Shown one piece after another: positions 39,587 through 47,109 of a stretch of DNA of 64,000 nucleotides. The translations under genes and the position numbers were made by a program. Origin of the DNA: a virus; the IMG/VR virus record IMGVR_UViG_3300037156_000269, positions 32,626-96,625 of that record. The stretch is one strand, 5' to 3'. The stretch's first letter is position 1. The number at the start of each line of letters is the position of its first letter. The notes under the pieces are model-generated. The model saw nothing but the letters and a program-made list of their open reading frames with translations, made no database searches and had not been told where the DNA came from.

Positions 39587-40417
39587 ATGGATTTGCAGAA
39601 ATTAAGCACAGCGATGGAAAAGATGTCCGAAGAGGATCTCCAAGCCATTCTGGACACTGAGTTTGATGCTGAACTGGAAAAAGAAGCTTCTGACGAGCTT
39701 GCACAATCCGATCTCGAAAATGCTTTGTACGCTTATGGCGCATACAAAGCTGACCTCGAAATCGAGAGTGAAGAAGCTGGCGAAGATGGCATGAGCAAGG
39801 AAGCCTCTGAAAATTTCGAAGCCGCTGAGACAGAGATCTCTGCAGCTATCGAAGCCGGTATTGTAGAGCTTGGCCTTGACGCCATCGAAGATGACGTTGA
39901 AATGCATAAGACTGCAATGTCTGCCGCTTCTTTGATTTTCGAAGGCTACACTGACCATATGGAAAAGTGTGCGGCGAAAAGCAAAAAAGACGGTAAAGGC
40001 CTCAAAGGCATGTACGGTGCTGCCAAGAAAAAAATTGGCGCTCTTGCAGGCAAAGCTGGAGCACTCGGCAAAAAGCACGGTAAAGCCGGCGCTCTCCTTG
40101 CTGGCGGCGCAGCTCTCGGTTACGGCGGAGCAAAAGCTCACGAGCACATGAAGAAAAGTGCTTCTGAGCTTACCGCTGCTGAACTCGTTGACCTCACTTT
40201 GTCTAAACAGGCAACAGTTGAAGTCGTCGCTGACGGCATCGAGAAACTCGCGGCTCGTGGATCTGCTAAGGCTGGATTGCTTTCGAAAGGTCTGGGCCAT
40301 GTAAAAGCCCTCCACAAGAAGCATCTCGCCGGTCACGGTAAGCACATGGCTGCTGCCGGTGCAGCTGGCGCAGGCGCGGGCTACTTGGCTCATCGCATGC
40401 AGAAGAAGGATAAGTAA
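39587..40417 (+). CDS. Core/scaffold-like protein, acidic then basic
   Basis: 276 residues, with ATAGGAGTTAAAT upstream. An acidic N-terminal half (EEDLQAILDTEFDAELEKEA...) is followed by a very basic Gly/Lys/His-rich half with Gly/Ala hydrophobic patches. Hydrophobic-x-K-x-A is frequent (LEKEA, MSKEA, MHKTA, MEKCA, MKKSA, LSKQA, IEKLA). Probably an internal scaffold or precursor of DNA-binding internal peptides. Confidence 0.7.
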   Translation: MDLQKLSTAMEKMSEEDLQAILDTEFDAELEKEASDELAQSDLENALYAYGAYKADLEIESEEAGEDGMSKEASENFEAAETEISAAIEAGIVELGLDAIEDDVEMHKTAMSAASLIFEGYTDHMEKCAAKSKKDGKGLKGMYGAAKKKIGALAGKAGALGKKHGKAGALLAGGAALGYGGAKAHEHMKKSASELTAAELVDLTLSKQATVEVVADGIEKLAARGSAKAGLLSKGLGHVKALHKKHLAGHGKHMAAAGAAGAGAGYLAHRMQKKDK

Positions 40418-40418
40418 G

Positions 40419-40886
40419 ATGGCAGTCCGCCCGCTGAAAGACCTATTACGGGACGCTGACAAGTTTAGCACTTCGCTAAATAAGTCGGCATCAGCGGCGC
40501 CTGCCGGACCAGACGAGATTACTGCTTTCGCTGAGAGTTTGATTGACGCTGAGTCAATCACCTCCAGCGATAACGGTTTCGAGAAGATGGCAATGGCTCT
40601 TAACAGAGCCGATGCCCTACTCCAAATCGAGACCCTTCTCAAGATCGCGAAATTTGAAGAGCAGGCTCTAAAGGCAGGCTTCTCAAAAGAGCAGGTCAGT
40701 GAGGCAGTGGAGAAGATCGCGGCTAAAAAAACTCGCGATAATCTGGCCGTTTTAATGGCAGTCGACGGTGGTATTATCCCTGGAATAGATAAAAATACGC
40801 TGGTGAAGAAAAAAGTTCCAGCTAGCGAAATCGGTCAGGCACTTAATGAAAAAGTGGTGACCAAGAGTTTGGGGTACGGCACATGA
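40419..40886 (+). CDS. Head-cluster protein with K-x-A motifs
   Basis: 155 residues from ATG 40419 (MAVRPLKDLLRDADKFS). Helical, with LNKSASAA, FEKMAMA, LLKIAKF and VEKIAAK. A Gly/Ile/Pro stretch (VDGGIIPGIDKN) lies near the end. The next ATG overlaps its stop (ATGA). Likely scaffold or minor head protein. Confidence 0.68.
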   Translation: MAVRPLKDLLRDADKFSTSLNKSASAAPAGPDEITAFAESLIDAESITSSDNGFEKMAMALNRADALLQIETLLKIAKFEEQALKAGFSKEQVSEAVEKIAAKKTRDNLAVLMAVDGGIIPGIDKNTLVKKKVPASEIGQALNEKVVTKSLGYGT

Positions 40887-41227
40887 AAACAGTTTCTACT
40901 GAACAAGTGAAACTCGCCGGTGAACTCCTAAAGCGTGAACACGAGCTTCGTTTAGGTTTGGAAAAAGAAGCTCAGGATCACAAGCTTGAGAAACGGGCGG
41001 CTAAAATCGCTTTTCGTGAGATCGAGCTTGGATTGTCTGAGCCTTATAAAAGCCATGAGGAGTTTCTGAATAAGGTCGCAAACCTTATGAAAGAAGACCT
41101 CGACGTGGTTGAAAAGGCGCTTGAAAGAGGATACGGACCTTCGCGTAGAATTGGCGAACTTGCTGAGGAAACCGGCAAGAGTCTCGACCCATTCACACGT
41201 TGGGTAAAACACGGCGAACTGGAATAA
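40883..41227 (+). CDS. Small helical head-cluster protein
   Basis: 114 residues, starting inside the preceding stop (ATGA). Highly helical and charged (REHELRLGLEKEAQDHKLEKR), with LEKEA, LEKRA and LNKVA. It may be a scaffold component. It precedes the decoration-like gene. Confidence 0.68.
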   Translation: MKTVSTEQVKLAGELLKREHELRLGLEKEAQDHKLEKRAAKIAFREIELGLSEPYKSHEEFLNKVANLMKEDLDVVEKALERGYGPSRRIGELAEETGKSLDPFTRWVKHGELE

Positions 41228-41247
41228 CAAAGAAGGAGTATTAAATT

Positions 41248-41718
41248 ATGGCAACATTACCTGAATTGGTCGCCCCTATTGCGGTCGATCTTCGCGCAGC
41301 AGACGAGTCTTTCGATATCATCAAAGGTATCGAGCATCTTAATTACCAGGATGGTTTGTTGGTCGATCAGACCCTTACCGTTACTCCTGGCGACTGGATG
41401 ACGATTGCATCAAGCGGCTTTGTTGTTCCGGCAACAGGCAACGCGGTGGGAAACGTTTACCCAGTCATCGTTGGCAACAACGAATATGACTCTCTTGCTA
41501 CTGGCGACCTCACAGTCGCTATCGGCGGGGGCTTCATGTACAAGACGACTAAGTATGTCGCTGGTTCATACACAATTGGTCAAAACCTTTGTGTAAAAGA
41601 TCTTGGCGGCGGCGAGCGCGTTCCATCGGCAGCAGGCTCTAACGACGCAATCGTTGGTCGCGTGTTTGCTCTGGACATTGTGAAGAACGTCATGACGATT
41701 CTGGTTCTTAACCGCTAA
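41248..41718 (+). CDS. Capsid decoration-like protein
   Basis: 156 residues, with AGAAGGAGTATTAAAT upstream. Beta-rich and Gly/Val/Thr-rich (DQTLTVTPGDWMTIASSGFV, GNVYPVIVGNNEYDS, GRVFALDIVKNVMTILVL). The size, composition and position directly before the major capsid gene fit a head-decoration protein. It has no K-x-A sites, consistent with addition after maturation. Confidence 0.65.
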   Translation: MATLPELVAPIAVDLRAADESFDIIKGIEHLNYQDGLLVDQTLTVTPGDWMTIASSGFVVPATGNAVGNVYPVIVGNNEYDSLATGDLTVAIGGGFMYKTTKYVAGSYTIGQNLCVKDLGGGERVPSAAGSNDAIVGRVFALDIVKNVMTILVLNR

Positions 41719-41748
41719 TCGGCGGGCCCTAGTGGCCGCAACGATAAA

Positions 41749-41772
41749 AGAGAGTGTGGATTCACACTCTCT
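41749..41772 (+). terminator. 10-bp perfect hairpin between decoration and capsid genes
   Basis: AGAGAGTGTG-GATT-CACACTCTCT. No immediate T-run, so it may be a weak terminator, an RNase processing site or an mRNA stabiliser that sets the capsid mRNA level. Confidence 0.6.
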
Positions 41773-41833
41773 GGCAAAATTAGTTTTGTTTTTGTATTTG
41801 AATTCGAAGCCAACCTAAGAAGGAGGAGGCACC

Positions 41834-42757
41834 ATGTTTTCTGATGAGGCAGCAACGTTTAACAACCTGTTCGTCGAGCGTATGGATACGCAAGATGGAC
41901 AAGTGAAGACTGCTCAAGCGGGTCAAGCGTATGTACGCTCGTTCCTGCGTGAACACTCTGTAGCGCGCAAGATCCTTCCACCTGAGTCAGTCACTCGCGC
42001 AGACCTGACTCGCAGCACCCGCCACGATACGCTGATCAAAATCGTGGATTTCGAACATCCGTCTACAGCAGCAGCTGTAAACTTCCGTTCGGCTGGTCGC
42101 GAGCGTTACCTTCAAGGTAAACGTTACGCTGTGCCATTCTTCAAAGTAGAGAGCGATCTCTTCACGAAGAACGAAGCGGAACTGTTGGCCTACGAGTATC
42201 CGGTAACTAAAGTTATCGAAGAGAACTCGATCAAGGACATCATGTTCGTAGAAGATTCGACTTTCATCTCCGCTTCAAACGGAGCCGTTTACAACAGCGG
42301 TAAGAAAATCGTATCGGCCGACACAAGCGTAACACGCTCGAACTTGAACAAATTGTTCAAGATGATCGACGTAGACAAGCTTCAGTCGATGGTGTGCTTG
42401 ATGACCAACGTCGATTTCGATGACTGGCAGACACAGCAAGCAACAGACGTCGGTTCGCCGATGGCTTCTGCTATGACTGTTGACGGTTACAAGCATGACC
42501 ACATCATGCGCCGCCGCCTCATCGTCACAAACAAAGTTGATCTGCTCCCACCGGGCACAATCAATGCCTATACTGATCCTCAGTTCTTAGGGAATTTTTT
42601 CATATTGAATGATGTGAAATTTTGGATCAAGAAAGAAGCAGACAAGGTGTTTTGGAAGACCTGGGAGTACGTCGGCCTCGGAATTGCAAACCTTCGTTCG
42701 GTTTCGCAAATCACTCTCGCAGTCCCACAAATTATCCCTGGCGGCGGAAGCTTCTAA
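41834..42757 (+). CDS. Major capsid protein
   Basis: 307 residues, with a very strong AAGAAGGAGGAGGCACC in front. The order of segments suggests the HK97 fold: an N-arm with QVKTAQAG near residues 23-30, an extended loop region (RERYLQGKRYAVPFFKVESDLF), a central helix (KNEAELLAYEYPVTKVIEENSIKDIMFVED) and a C-terminal beta region. VKTA in the N-arm is a plausible prohead-protease cut, which would remove ~26 residues. Its position after protease, scaffold and decoration genes supports the call. Confidence 0.82.
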   Translation: MFSDEAATFNNLFVERMDTQDGQVKTAQAGQAYVRSFLREHSVARKILPPESVTRADLTRSTRHDTLIKIVDFEHPSTAAAVNFRSAGRERYLQGKRYAVPFFKVESDLFTKNEAELLAYEYPVTKVIEENSIKDIMFVEDSTFISASNGAVYNSGKKIVSADTSVTRSNLNKLFKMIDVDKLQSMVCLMTNVDFDDWQTQQATDVGSPMASAMTVDGYKHDHIMRRRLIVTNKVDLLPPGTINAYTDPQFLGNFFILNDVKFWIKKEADKVFWKTWEYVGLGIANLRSVSQITLAVPQIIPGGGSF

Positions 42758-42789
42758 GGATAGCTAAACAAGCTTTTGCTTGTAGGCCA

Positions 42790-42820
42790 AAGAAGGCGGT
42801 ATCACTGCCGCCTTCTTTTA
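42790..42820 (+). terminator. Intrinsic terminator after the capsid gene
   Basis: AAGAAGGCGG pairs with CCGCCTTCTT, followed by TTTATTTT. It lies between the capsid gene and the convergent HNH gene. Confidence 0.85.
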
Positions 42821-43432
42821 TTTTAAGGTGATAAGCTTATTACTTTTTCTACTGTTTGCAGGCTGAGTTAGATACTGAAGATTCCACGGGACGTGCAATC
42901 CAGAGGCCTCTATCAAATAAGAACTTCCGTCATTAAGAATTATTTTAGTCCTGGCTTTTAAAGCCACTATGTGGTCGACGTGCAGACTTGCAGGGCACCC
43001 GTCAAAAACTTCCCTAAGCTTATTCAGATCTGACCACACAGGAGTTCTTTGGATTATCATGGCCCTTCTGTTAGCCGACCATGACTTATACTTCCCTGGA
43101 TTTTTCTTATAATCGTCTTTCATCCACTGATTTACGTAAGACCTCCAGATTTTTTTGTTCTTCAGGAGCCATCTTTTTTGCAGAAATGAAGTCTGCTCCT
43201 TATTTTTAAGAGCCCAAGCCCTACTCAGCTTATAAGCCAACTCTCTGTTGTTACCAGCCCACTTCCTATTTCGTTCATTGATTTCTTTTTTGTTTTTCGA
43301 ATAATAGTCAGCTTTGGCTTTCTTCTGGCAACCCTTACATCTCCAATCAAAGCCATCTTTTGCCATTTTATTTTTGTAAAAGTCACTGAGAGGTTTTGGT
43401 TTACCTTTGCACGTGCAACAAACTTTGGTCAT
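42818..43432 (-). CDS. HNH homing endonuclease, intact
   Basis: 204 residues from ATG 43432. N-terminal cysteines CCTCKG...CKGC form a likely zinc site; a long basic helical middle with repeated W-x-x-x-N/K (KWAGNNRELAYK, RAWALKNKEQ) follows; and the C-terminal HNH core is LHVDHIVAL ... SGLHVPWNLQYLT ... NSRKSNK. It is inserted on the opposite strand between the capsid and the next structural gene, with its own promoter at 43449-43478. Paralogue of the broken copy at 16535. Confidence 0.88.
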   Translation of the reverse strand: MTKVCCTCKGKPKPLSDFYKNKMAKDGFDWRCKGCQKKAKADYYSKNKKEINERNRKWAGNNRELAYKLSRAWALKNKEQTSFLQKRWLLKNKKIWRSYVNQWMKDDYKKNPGKYKSWSANRRAMIIQRTPVWSDLNKLREVFDGCPASLHVDHIVALKARTKIILNDGSSYLIEASGLHVPWNLQYLTQPANSRKSNKLITLK

Positions 43433-43448
43433 AAATCCTCCTATTCTA

Positions 43449-43478
43449 CTTATACCCGAAACTCGGAAACTATTGCCT
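43449..43478 (-). promoter_or_regulatory. Minus-strand promoter, AGGCAA-N15-GGGTATAAG
   Basis: AGGCAA (43478-43473), 15 nt ending GTTTC, GGGTATAAGTAG. It drives the HNH gene. The complementary TTGCCT faces the plus-strand 43561 gene. Confidence 0.75.
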
Positions 43479-43512
43479 ACCCGCCAAAGAGTGCGCTATG
43501 CTCTATTACACA

Positions 43513-43535
43513 GGTTCCGTTTTATTTACGGAACC
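43513..43535 (+). promoter_or_regulatory. Leader hairpin
   Basis: GGTTCCG-ttttattta-CGGAACC, a 7-bp perfect stem in the leader of the 43561 gene, 26 nt before its GTG. Confidence 0.55.
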
Positions 43536-43560
43536 CCCATATATAAACAGGAGACACACT

Positions 43561-44175
43561 GTGCCTAACGCGAATGCGCAATCCCATAAAGTTCCTACTA
43601 AAATCGTTGTCACAAACATCACACAGAAGGCTGGCGGCGCTGGCTACTTTCTCGATCCAGGTGAGGGGTATGGCAATAAAATCATCGGCCCCGGCCGTTC
43701 GATGACGTTTGATTGCCCGGGTGGTCATATGCCAGACATTCTCCAAGTTTGGGGCAATGCAGTAACTGTTCATGACGCGTCAAACGGTGTGGAGATCTTA
43801 GGATCTGGCGGCGGCGAGCTGTCTCCTGGTCTGGTATCTCCTGTACGGGAAATGGCTGGTGAGCGTGATCTCGACCCGGACAATGAGGACTTTCTTAATG
43901 ATGAGGAGCCCAGCCTTGATGAGGCGATCGATGCGAACATGCCCAATCGCTTGGCTGGCCACAGCCCGAATGAGCGCGGCGGCCCTATTGCCGGCGACCT
44001 CCGTCAGCAAAGCTCGCGCACGAAGGTGTCACTAGGAACGCGCACAGACGAAGTCGTTGGCGGGGAGCTATCTCCAATCCCAGGCGACCGGCCGCGGGAT
44101 CTGGACAATTCGCAGCAATACACGATCAAAGCCCCGCGCGCGAATCATGTGGGCGGGATTGTCGGGAAGAAGTAG
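43561..44175 (+). CDS. Hypothetical structural protein
   Basis: 204 residues from GTG 43561, with AACAGGAGACACACT upstream; an ATG 63 nt earlier is in frame but would disrupt the leader hairpin. The N-terminal ~85 residues look like a small beta domain (KIVVTNITQKAGGAGYFLDPG, HMPDILQVWGNAVTVHDA), and the rest is acidic, Pro/Gly/Asn-rich and probably disordered. Located between capsid and connector genes; possibly a head fibre or head-completion protein. Confidence 0.65.
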   Translation: MPNANAQSHKVPTKIVVTNITQKAGGAGYFLDPGEGYGNKIIGPGRSMTFDCPGGHMPDILQVWGNAVTVHDASNGVEILGSGGGELSPGLVSPVREMAGERDLDPDNEDFLNDEEPSLDEAIDANMPNRLAGHSPNERGGPIAGDLRQQSSRTKVSLGTRTDEVVGGELSPIPGDRPRDLDNSQQYTIKAPRANHVGGIVGKK

Positions 44176-44209
44176 TCGAGAGGGCCTGGCCTATGGTATT
44201 CTGTAGGCT

Positions 44210-44689
44210 ATGGCTTTATTCGATATGCCCGAGTTGGAACAGCAACGTCTGAAGAAGGCGCGCAAATATCTGCGCCTTTTCACCATGGATACTCCAGAAC
44301 TAAACCGCCTTGTGCAGGGGTATGAAATCGATGAAGACCGCCTTGAGTTTGCTATTATGCTTACTATCTCTGACTGGAACTCGACCACTCCGCTTATTGG
44401 GAAAGTCACTCTGGGGAATTTTCCTTCACTCTATCTTTTGATTCACGGGGCCGCGATCCAGTGTTTGAAGATGGCAGGGATGTACCAGTCGAGGAACGAA
44501 CTGACGTACTCGTCGGGCGGTAGCTCATTTGTGCGCGCGAATAAAACTCCCTATTATCAGAGCTGGATACAAAATTTCGCTTCGGAATACGAGGCAAAAA
44601 AGCTCAACATGAAGATCCAGCAAAACATTGAAAAGAGCTACGGTAAGGGCTTCGGCTCTGAGTACGAGTTAATTGGCTGGGATTTCTAA
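44210..44689 (+). CDS. Head-tail connector-like protein
   Basis: 159 residues. Helical N-terminus (LEQQRLKKARKYLRLFTMDTPELNRLVQGYEIDEDRLEFAIMLT), a loop, then more helices. This is the sort of all-helical adaptor found after the capsid gene in myophages. TATTCT (44197-44202) lies 7 nt before the ATG. Family not identified, so neck or adaptor is inferred from position. Confidence 0.6.
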   Translation: MALFDMPELEQQRLKKARKYLRLFTMDTPELNRLVQGYEIDEDRLEFAIMLTISDWNSTTPLIGKVTLGNFPSLYLLIHGAAIQCLKMAGMYQSRNELTYSSGGSSFVRANKTPYYQSWIQNFASEYEAKKLNMKIQQNIEKSYGKGFGSEYELIGWDF

Positions 44690-44702
44690 ATAGAGGGTAT
44701 TT

Positions 44703-45620
44703 ATGGCTCTCACCATCAACTTCAAAAAAGTAGAAGTCATCCCCCTCTCCAGGAACCCTGCGAAGATTTTAGTGCGATGGCAGACTAACCTGATTGGTGC
44801 TGACCTAGCTGATTTCGAGTTTTACGTGGAGCGCGGAAACACTCAGGATAATAATCCTGGGTTTCAGCATATTACTGAGTATGGTACGCCGGTGCTGCCA
44901 CCTATTGCCTCGGCGCCCACACAAAACTTTCAGGTTATGAGTCGCGCGATCGATGGACTGGCAGATAGCTGGCATGTGGATTACACGCCCGAGATGCTGA
45001 ACTTAGATAAACAGCTTATCTATCGCGTACGGGCACGGAAGAAATCAACGCAAGAAGAGATTACGTCTTTGCCTATTTCTCTTGGCGGCGCGCTTGATTT
45101 GGTTGGTCTTTATATCGCAGAAGAGATCAACTTTGAGTTGTCTGATGCGACGGGTGCTCCAAGCCTGATTTACAATCGCCGCAGGGGTGGCATTCAGTGT
45201 TCGTGCTTTGACCCGATTCAGAAGAAGAGGACCACGTCGAGCTGCCAGATTTGTTTCGGAACGAACTGGGTGGGCGGGTTTTACGACCCGATCGACGCGT
45301 ATGTGGACTTTAATCCCAACCCGAAAAATGCTCTGATTACGCAATGGGGGGAAAGTCAGGAGAACGCGACGAGAGTCATGCTAGCCAACTTCCCGATAGT
45401 TTTGCCTGGTGATGTGATTCGCGAGCTTAATACGAATAGGCTTTGGAGGATCGGGCAGCGCGTGAATACGACAGAGAAACGTCGCGTAACACTTCTCCAG
45501 TTTCCCGAGGTCCAGGAAATTAAGCCTGGGGATATTGAGTACAAGCTTCCGATTGATGAGCAGTTTATGCTGGCGAAGATTGAAGAGTTTGCGGCTGTGC
45601 GCCGGCGGAGGGAATTTTGA
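44703..45620 (+). CDS. Neck/virion protein with Cys4 site
   Basis: 305 residues. The N-terminal ~130 residues resemble an Ig/FN3-like beta domain (INFKKVEVIPLSRNPAKILV; YRVRARKKSTQEEI). The middle holds CSCFDP ... SCQICFGTNW, a probable zinc site with Gly-Phe-Tyr segments. The C-terminal beta domain ends in a helical Arg-rich tail (AAVRRRREF). Its place among neck and tail-completion genes suggests a head-closure or neck protein. Confidence 0.65.
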   Translation: MALTINFKKVEVIPLSRNPAKILVRWQTNLIGADLADFEFYVERGNTQDNNPGFQHITEYGTPVLPPIASAPTQNFQVMSRAIDGLADSWHVDYTPEMLNLDKQLIYRVRARKKSTQEEITSLPISLGGALDLVGLYIAEEINFELSDATGAPSLIYNRRRGGIQCSCFDPIQKKRTTSSCQICFGTNWVGGFYDPIDAYVDFNPNPKNALITQWGESQENATRVMLANFPIVLPGDVIRELNTNRLWRIGQRVNTTEKRRVTLLQFPEVQEIKPGDIEYKLPIDEQFMLAKIEEFAAVRRRREF

Positions 45621-46147
45621 GTTTCACAAAAGGTTTTCTCAGCAAAAAGCGCAAGCCCGGCAAAGGCTCGGATGATTCTGAGCCGCCAGTCACCAATCAG
45701 ATGTCGACCTTCAATTCCGAGAACCAGCGGCTCGACCCTGGTGCCTACACTGAGTTAAAAACAGCGAGTGCTAAAAAGAAGGCAGACCCCTACGGAAGGG
45801 GGTTTGTTAAGGCTTTAAAGGATATGGGCCCTACAGATAGTAATCCGCTGCGCCTTTATCCGGGCCCTGAACAGCCGTGGAACGTTTCAGGTTCAGACAA
45901 AGTGGCGGGTGTGACGGCTCCGCTTAAAGCTCCTACATCCCCGGGAGCCGGAGCTGCGCAGGCCTTTAAACCAATGAGCGCACCGAAACGCGTGACACCG
46001 AATATGGGGGCTTACGGAGCGCCAAAGGGTGCGAGTGGTGTTTTCGGTAAATCAGTAACGGCTCCGTTCGCGCAGTCCTACGGAAAATTCGGGCGCAGAC
46101 CTAGACAGGCTATAAAATCTATTACCCGCCTCCACAGGGGCATGTAG
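45617..46147 (+). CDS. Basic protein with targeting-like N-terminus
   Basis: 176 residues from TTG 45617, overlapping the previous stop (TTGA). It begins MSFTKGFLSKKRKPG: the aromatic/GF part of the shared motif is there, but the following K-x-A is replaced by a basic run. The rest is Pro/Gly/Lys/Ala-rich and probably disordered, ending in Arg-rich RRPRQAIKSITRLHRGM. Internal virion protein or tail-cluster accessory. Confidence 0.6.
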   Translation: MSFTKGFLSKKRKPGKGSDDSEPPVTNQMSTFNSENQRLDPGAYTELKTASAKKKADPYGRGFVKALKDMGPTDSNPLRLYPGPEQPWNVSGSDKVAGVTAPLKAPTSPGAGAAQAFKPMSAPKRVTPNMGAYGAPKGASGVFGKSVTAPFAQSYGKFGRRPRQAIKSITRLHRGM

Positions 46148-46458
46148 TGGTTACGCTTCAATCTGTGCAGCCTCTGTTCGAGGATCAGTCCCCGGTACCA
46201 GAGGGGACTTTACAGCAGGCCGTCATAGACGACTTCAAGCTCAATAACTTGGCCGGTGTCCCTGAGCAAAAGATTCAGATTTCCTTTAATACGGAAGAGG
46301 GCGGTGATATACTCATCAAAGTGATAGACCCGCACGCGGCATCGGGATATCTCGTCTTCCAAGACGAAAGCGCCTACAAGCATTGGCTGAACGTTCAGCT
46401 CTATGAGCCGTCTCAAGATGAAATTCAGGAGGCAGCTCGTAATGGCACAGGGGCCTAG
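46147..46458 (+). CDS. Hypothetical tail-cluster protein
   Basis: 103 residues from GTG 46147 (TAGTG overlap). Mixed beta protein with VPEQKIQISFNTEEGGDILIKVID and an acidic helical end. Position between neck and tail-completion genes. No family is recognised. Confidence 0.65.
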   Translation: MVTLQSVQPLFEDQSPVPEGTLQQAVIDDFKLNNLAGVPEQKIQISFNTEEGGDILIKVIDPHAASGYLVFQDESAYKHWLNVQLYEPSQDEIQEAARNGTGA

Positions 46459-47086
46459 GGATTATATTGACCCGAATAAGTTCTACTCAAATACGCTACG
46501 GTTCATGGAGAACTCGTTTCTGGTGTTTTTGCAGTCCTTGTTCAACAATTTTCCACCAGGCGCCAACTGTCTTCACTACGACGACTCTCCCGAAGCTTCG
46601 GAGATTGCGATTGAAGGTCAGAATACCGACAATCTCACAAACGTCGACACTAGACCAAAGATCGTGGTGGCACGTGGTCCGGTTCGAATGAATAAGACTG
46701 GTATCAACAACTTTGTTGGTTCCAAAAACCTGACGCTCCAGCAGAGGCAGTCGGTGGTGATCAAAAGCGGTACGGTCGGCATTAGCTGCTACAGCCGCGA
46801 AGATCTTGAGGCAGATAGGATTGCCGAGATCGTAGCATCTGCGATAGAATCCATGACTGATGTAATACGTCAGTTTGGGTTCCTGGAAGTTCGGGCGACG
46901 GACATAGGCTCTAAAGCCATGATCAAGTCGGACTCGAGACCGGATTTATTTGTGGTACCCGTTTTAATTAGCGCGAAAGTCACTGAGAACTACAACAGGA
47001 AGATTGTGGATCCAGTTTTGCTCAGAAAAATTATCTTCCAGTACGTGATCCAGCCCGTAAATTTGAGAATACCGCCCACTGTTTAA
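46442..47086 (+). CDS. Tail completion / terminator-like protein
   Basis: 214 residues from ATG 46442 (MAQGPRDYIDPNKFYSNTL), with GGAGGCAGCTCGTA upstream. The alpha/beta layout (helix with FMENSFLVFLQSLF, strands KIVVARGPVRM and SVVIKSGTVGISCYS, helix IAEIVASAIESMTDVIRQFG, late strand LFVVPVLISAKV) and position just before the sheath fit a tail terminator or sheath-completion protein of myophages. Confidence 0.6.
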   Translation: MAQGPRDYIDPNKFYSNTLRFMENSFLVFLQSLFNNFPPGANCLHYDDSPEASEIAIEGQNTDNLTNVDTRPKIVVARGPVRMNKTGINNFVGSKNLTLQQRQSVVIKSGTVGISCYSREDLEADRIAEIVASAIESMTDVIRQFGFLEVRATDIGSKAMIKSDSRPDLFVVPVLISAKVTENYNRKIVDPVLLRKIIFQYVIQPVNLRIPPTV

Positions 47087-47109
47087 GTGGGGTGTAAAAG
47101 GAGTTCGTA

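Noticed and set aside
39602-40642. 346-codon minus-strand open frame
   Set aside because: It lies opposite two clear plus-strand head genes with good ribosome binding sites; Ser/Phe/Leu-rich mirror composition shows it is a shadow of their Lys/Ala/Glu codons.
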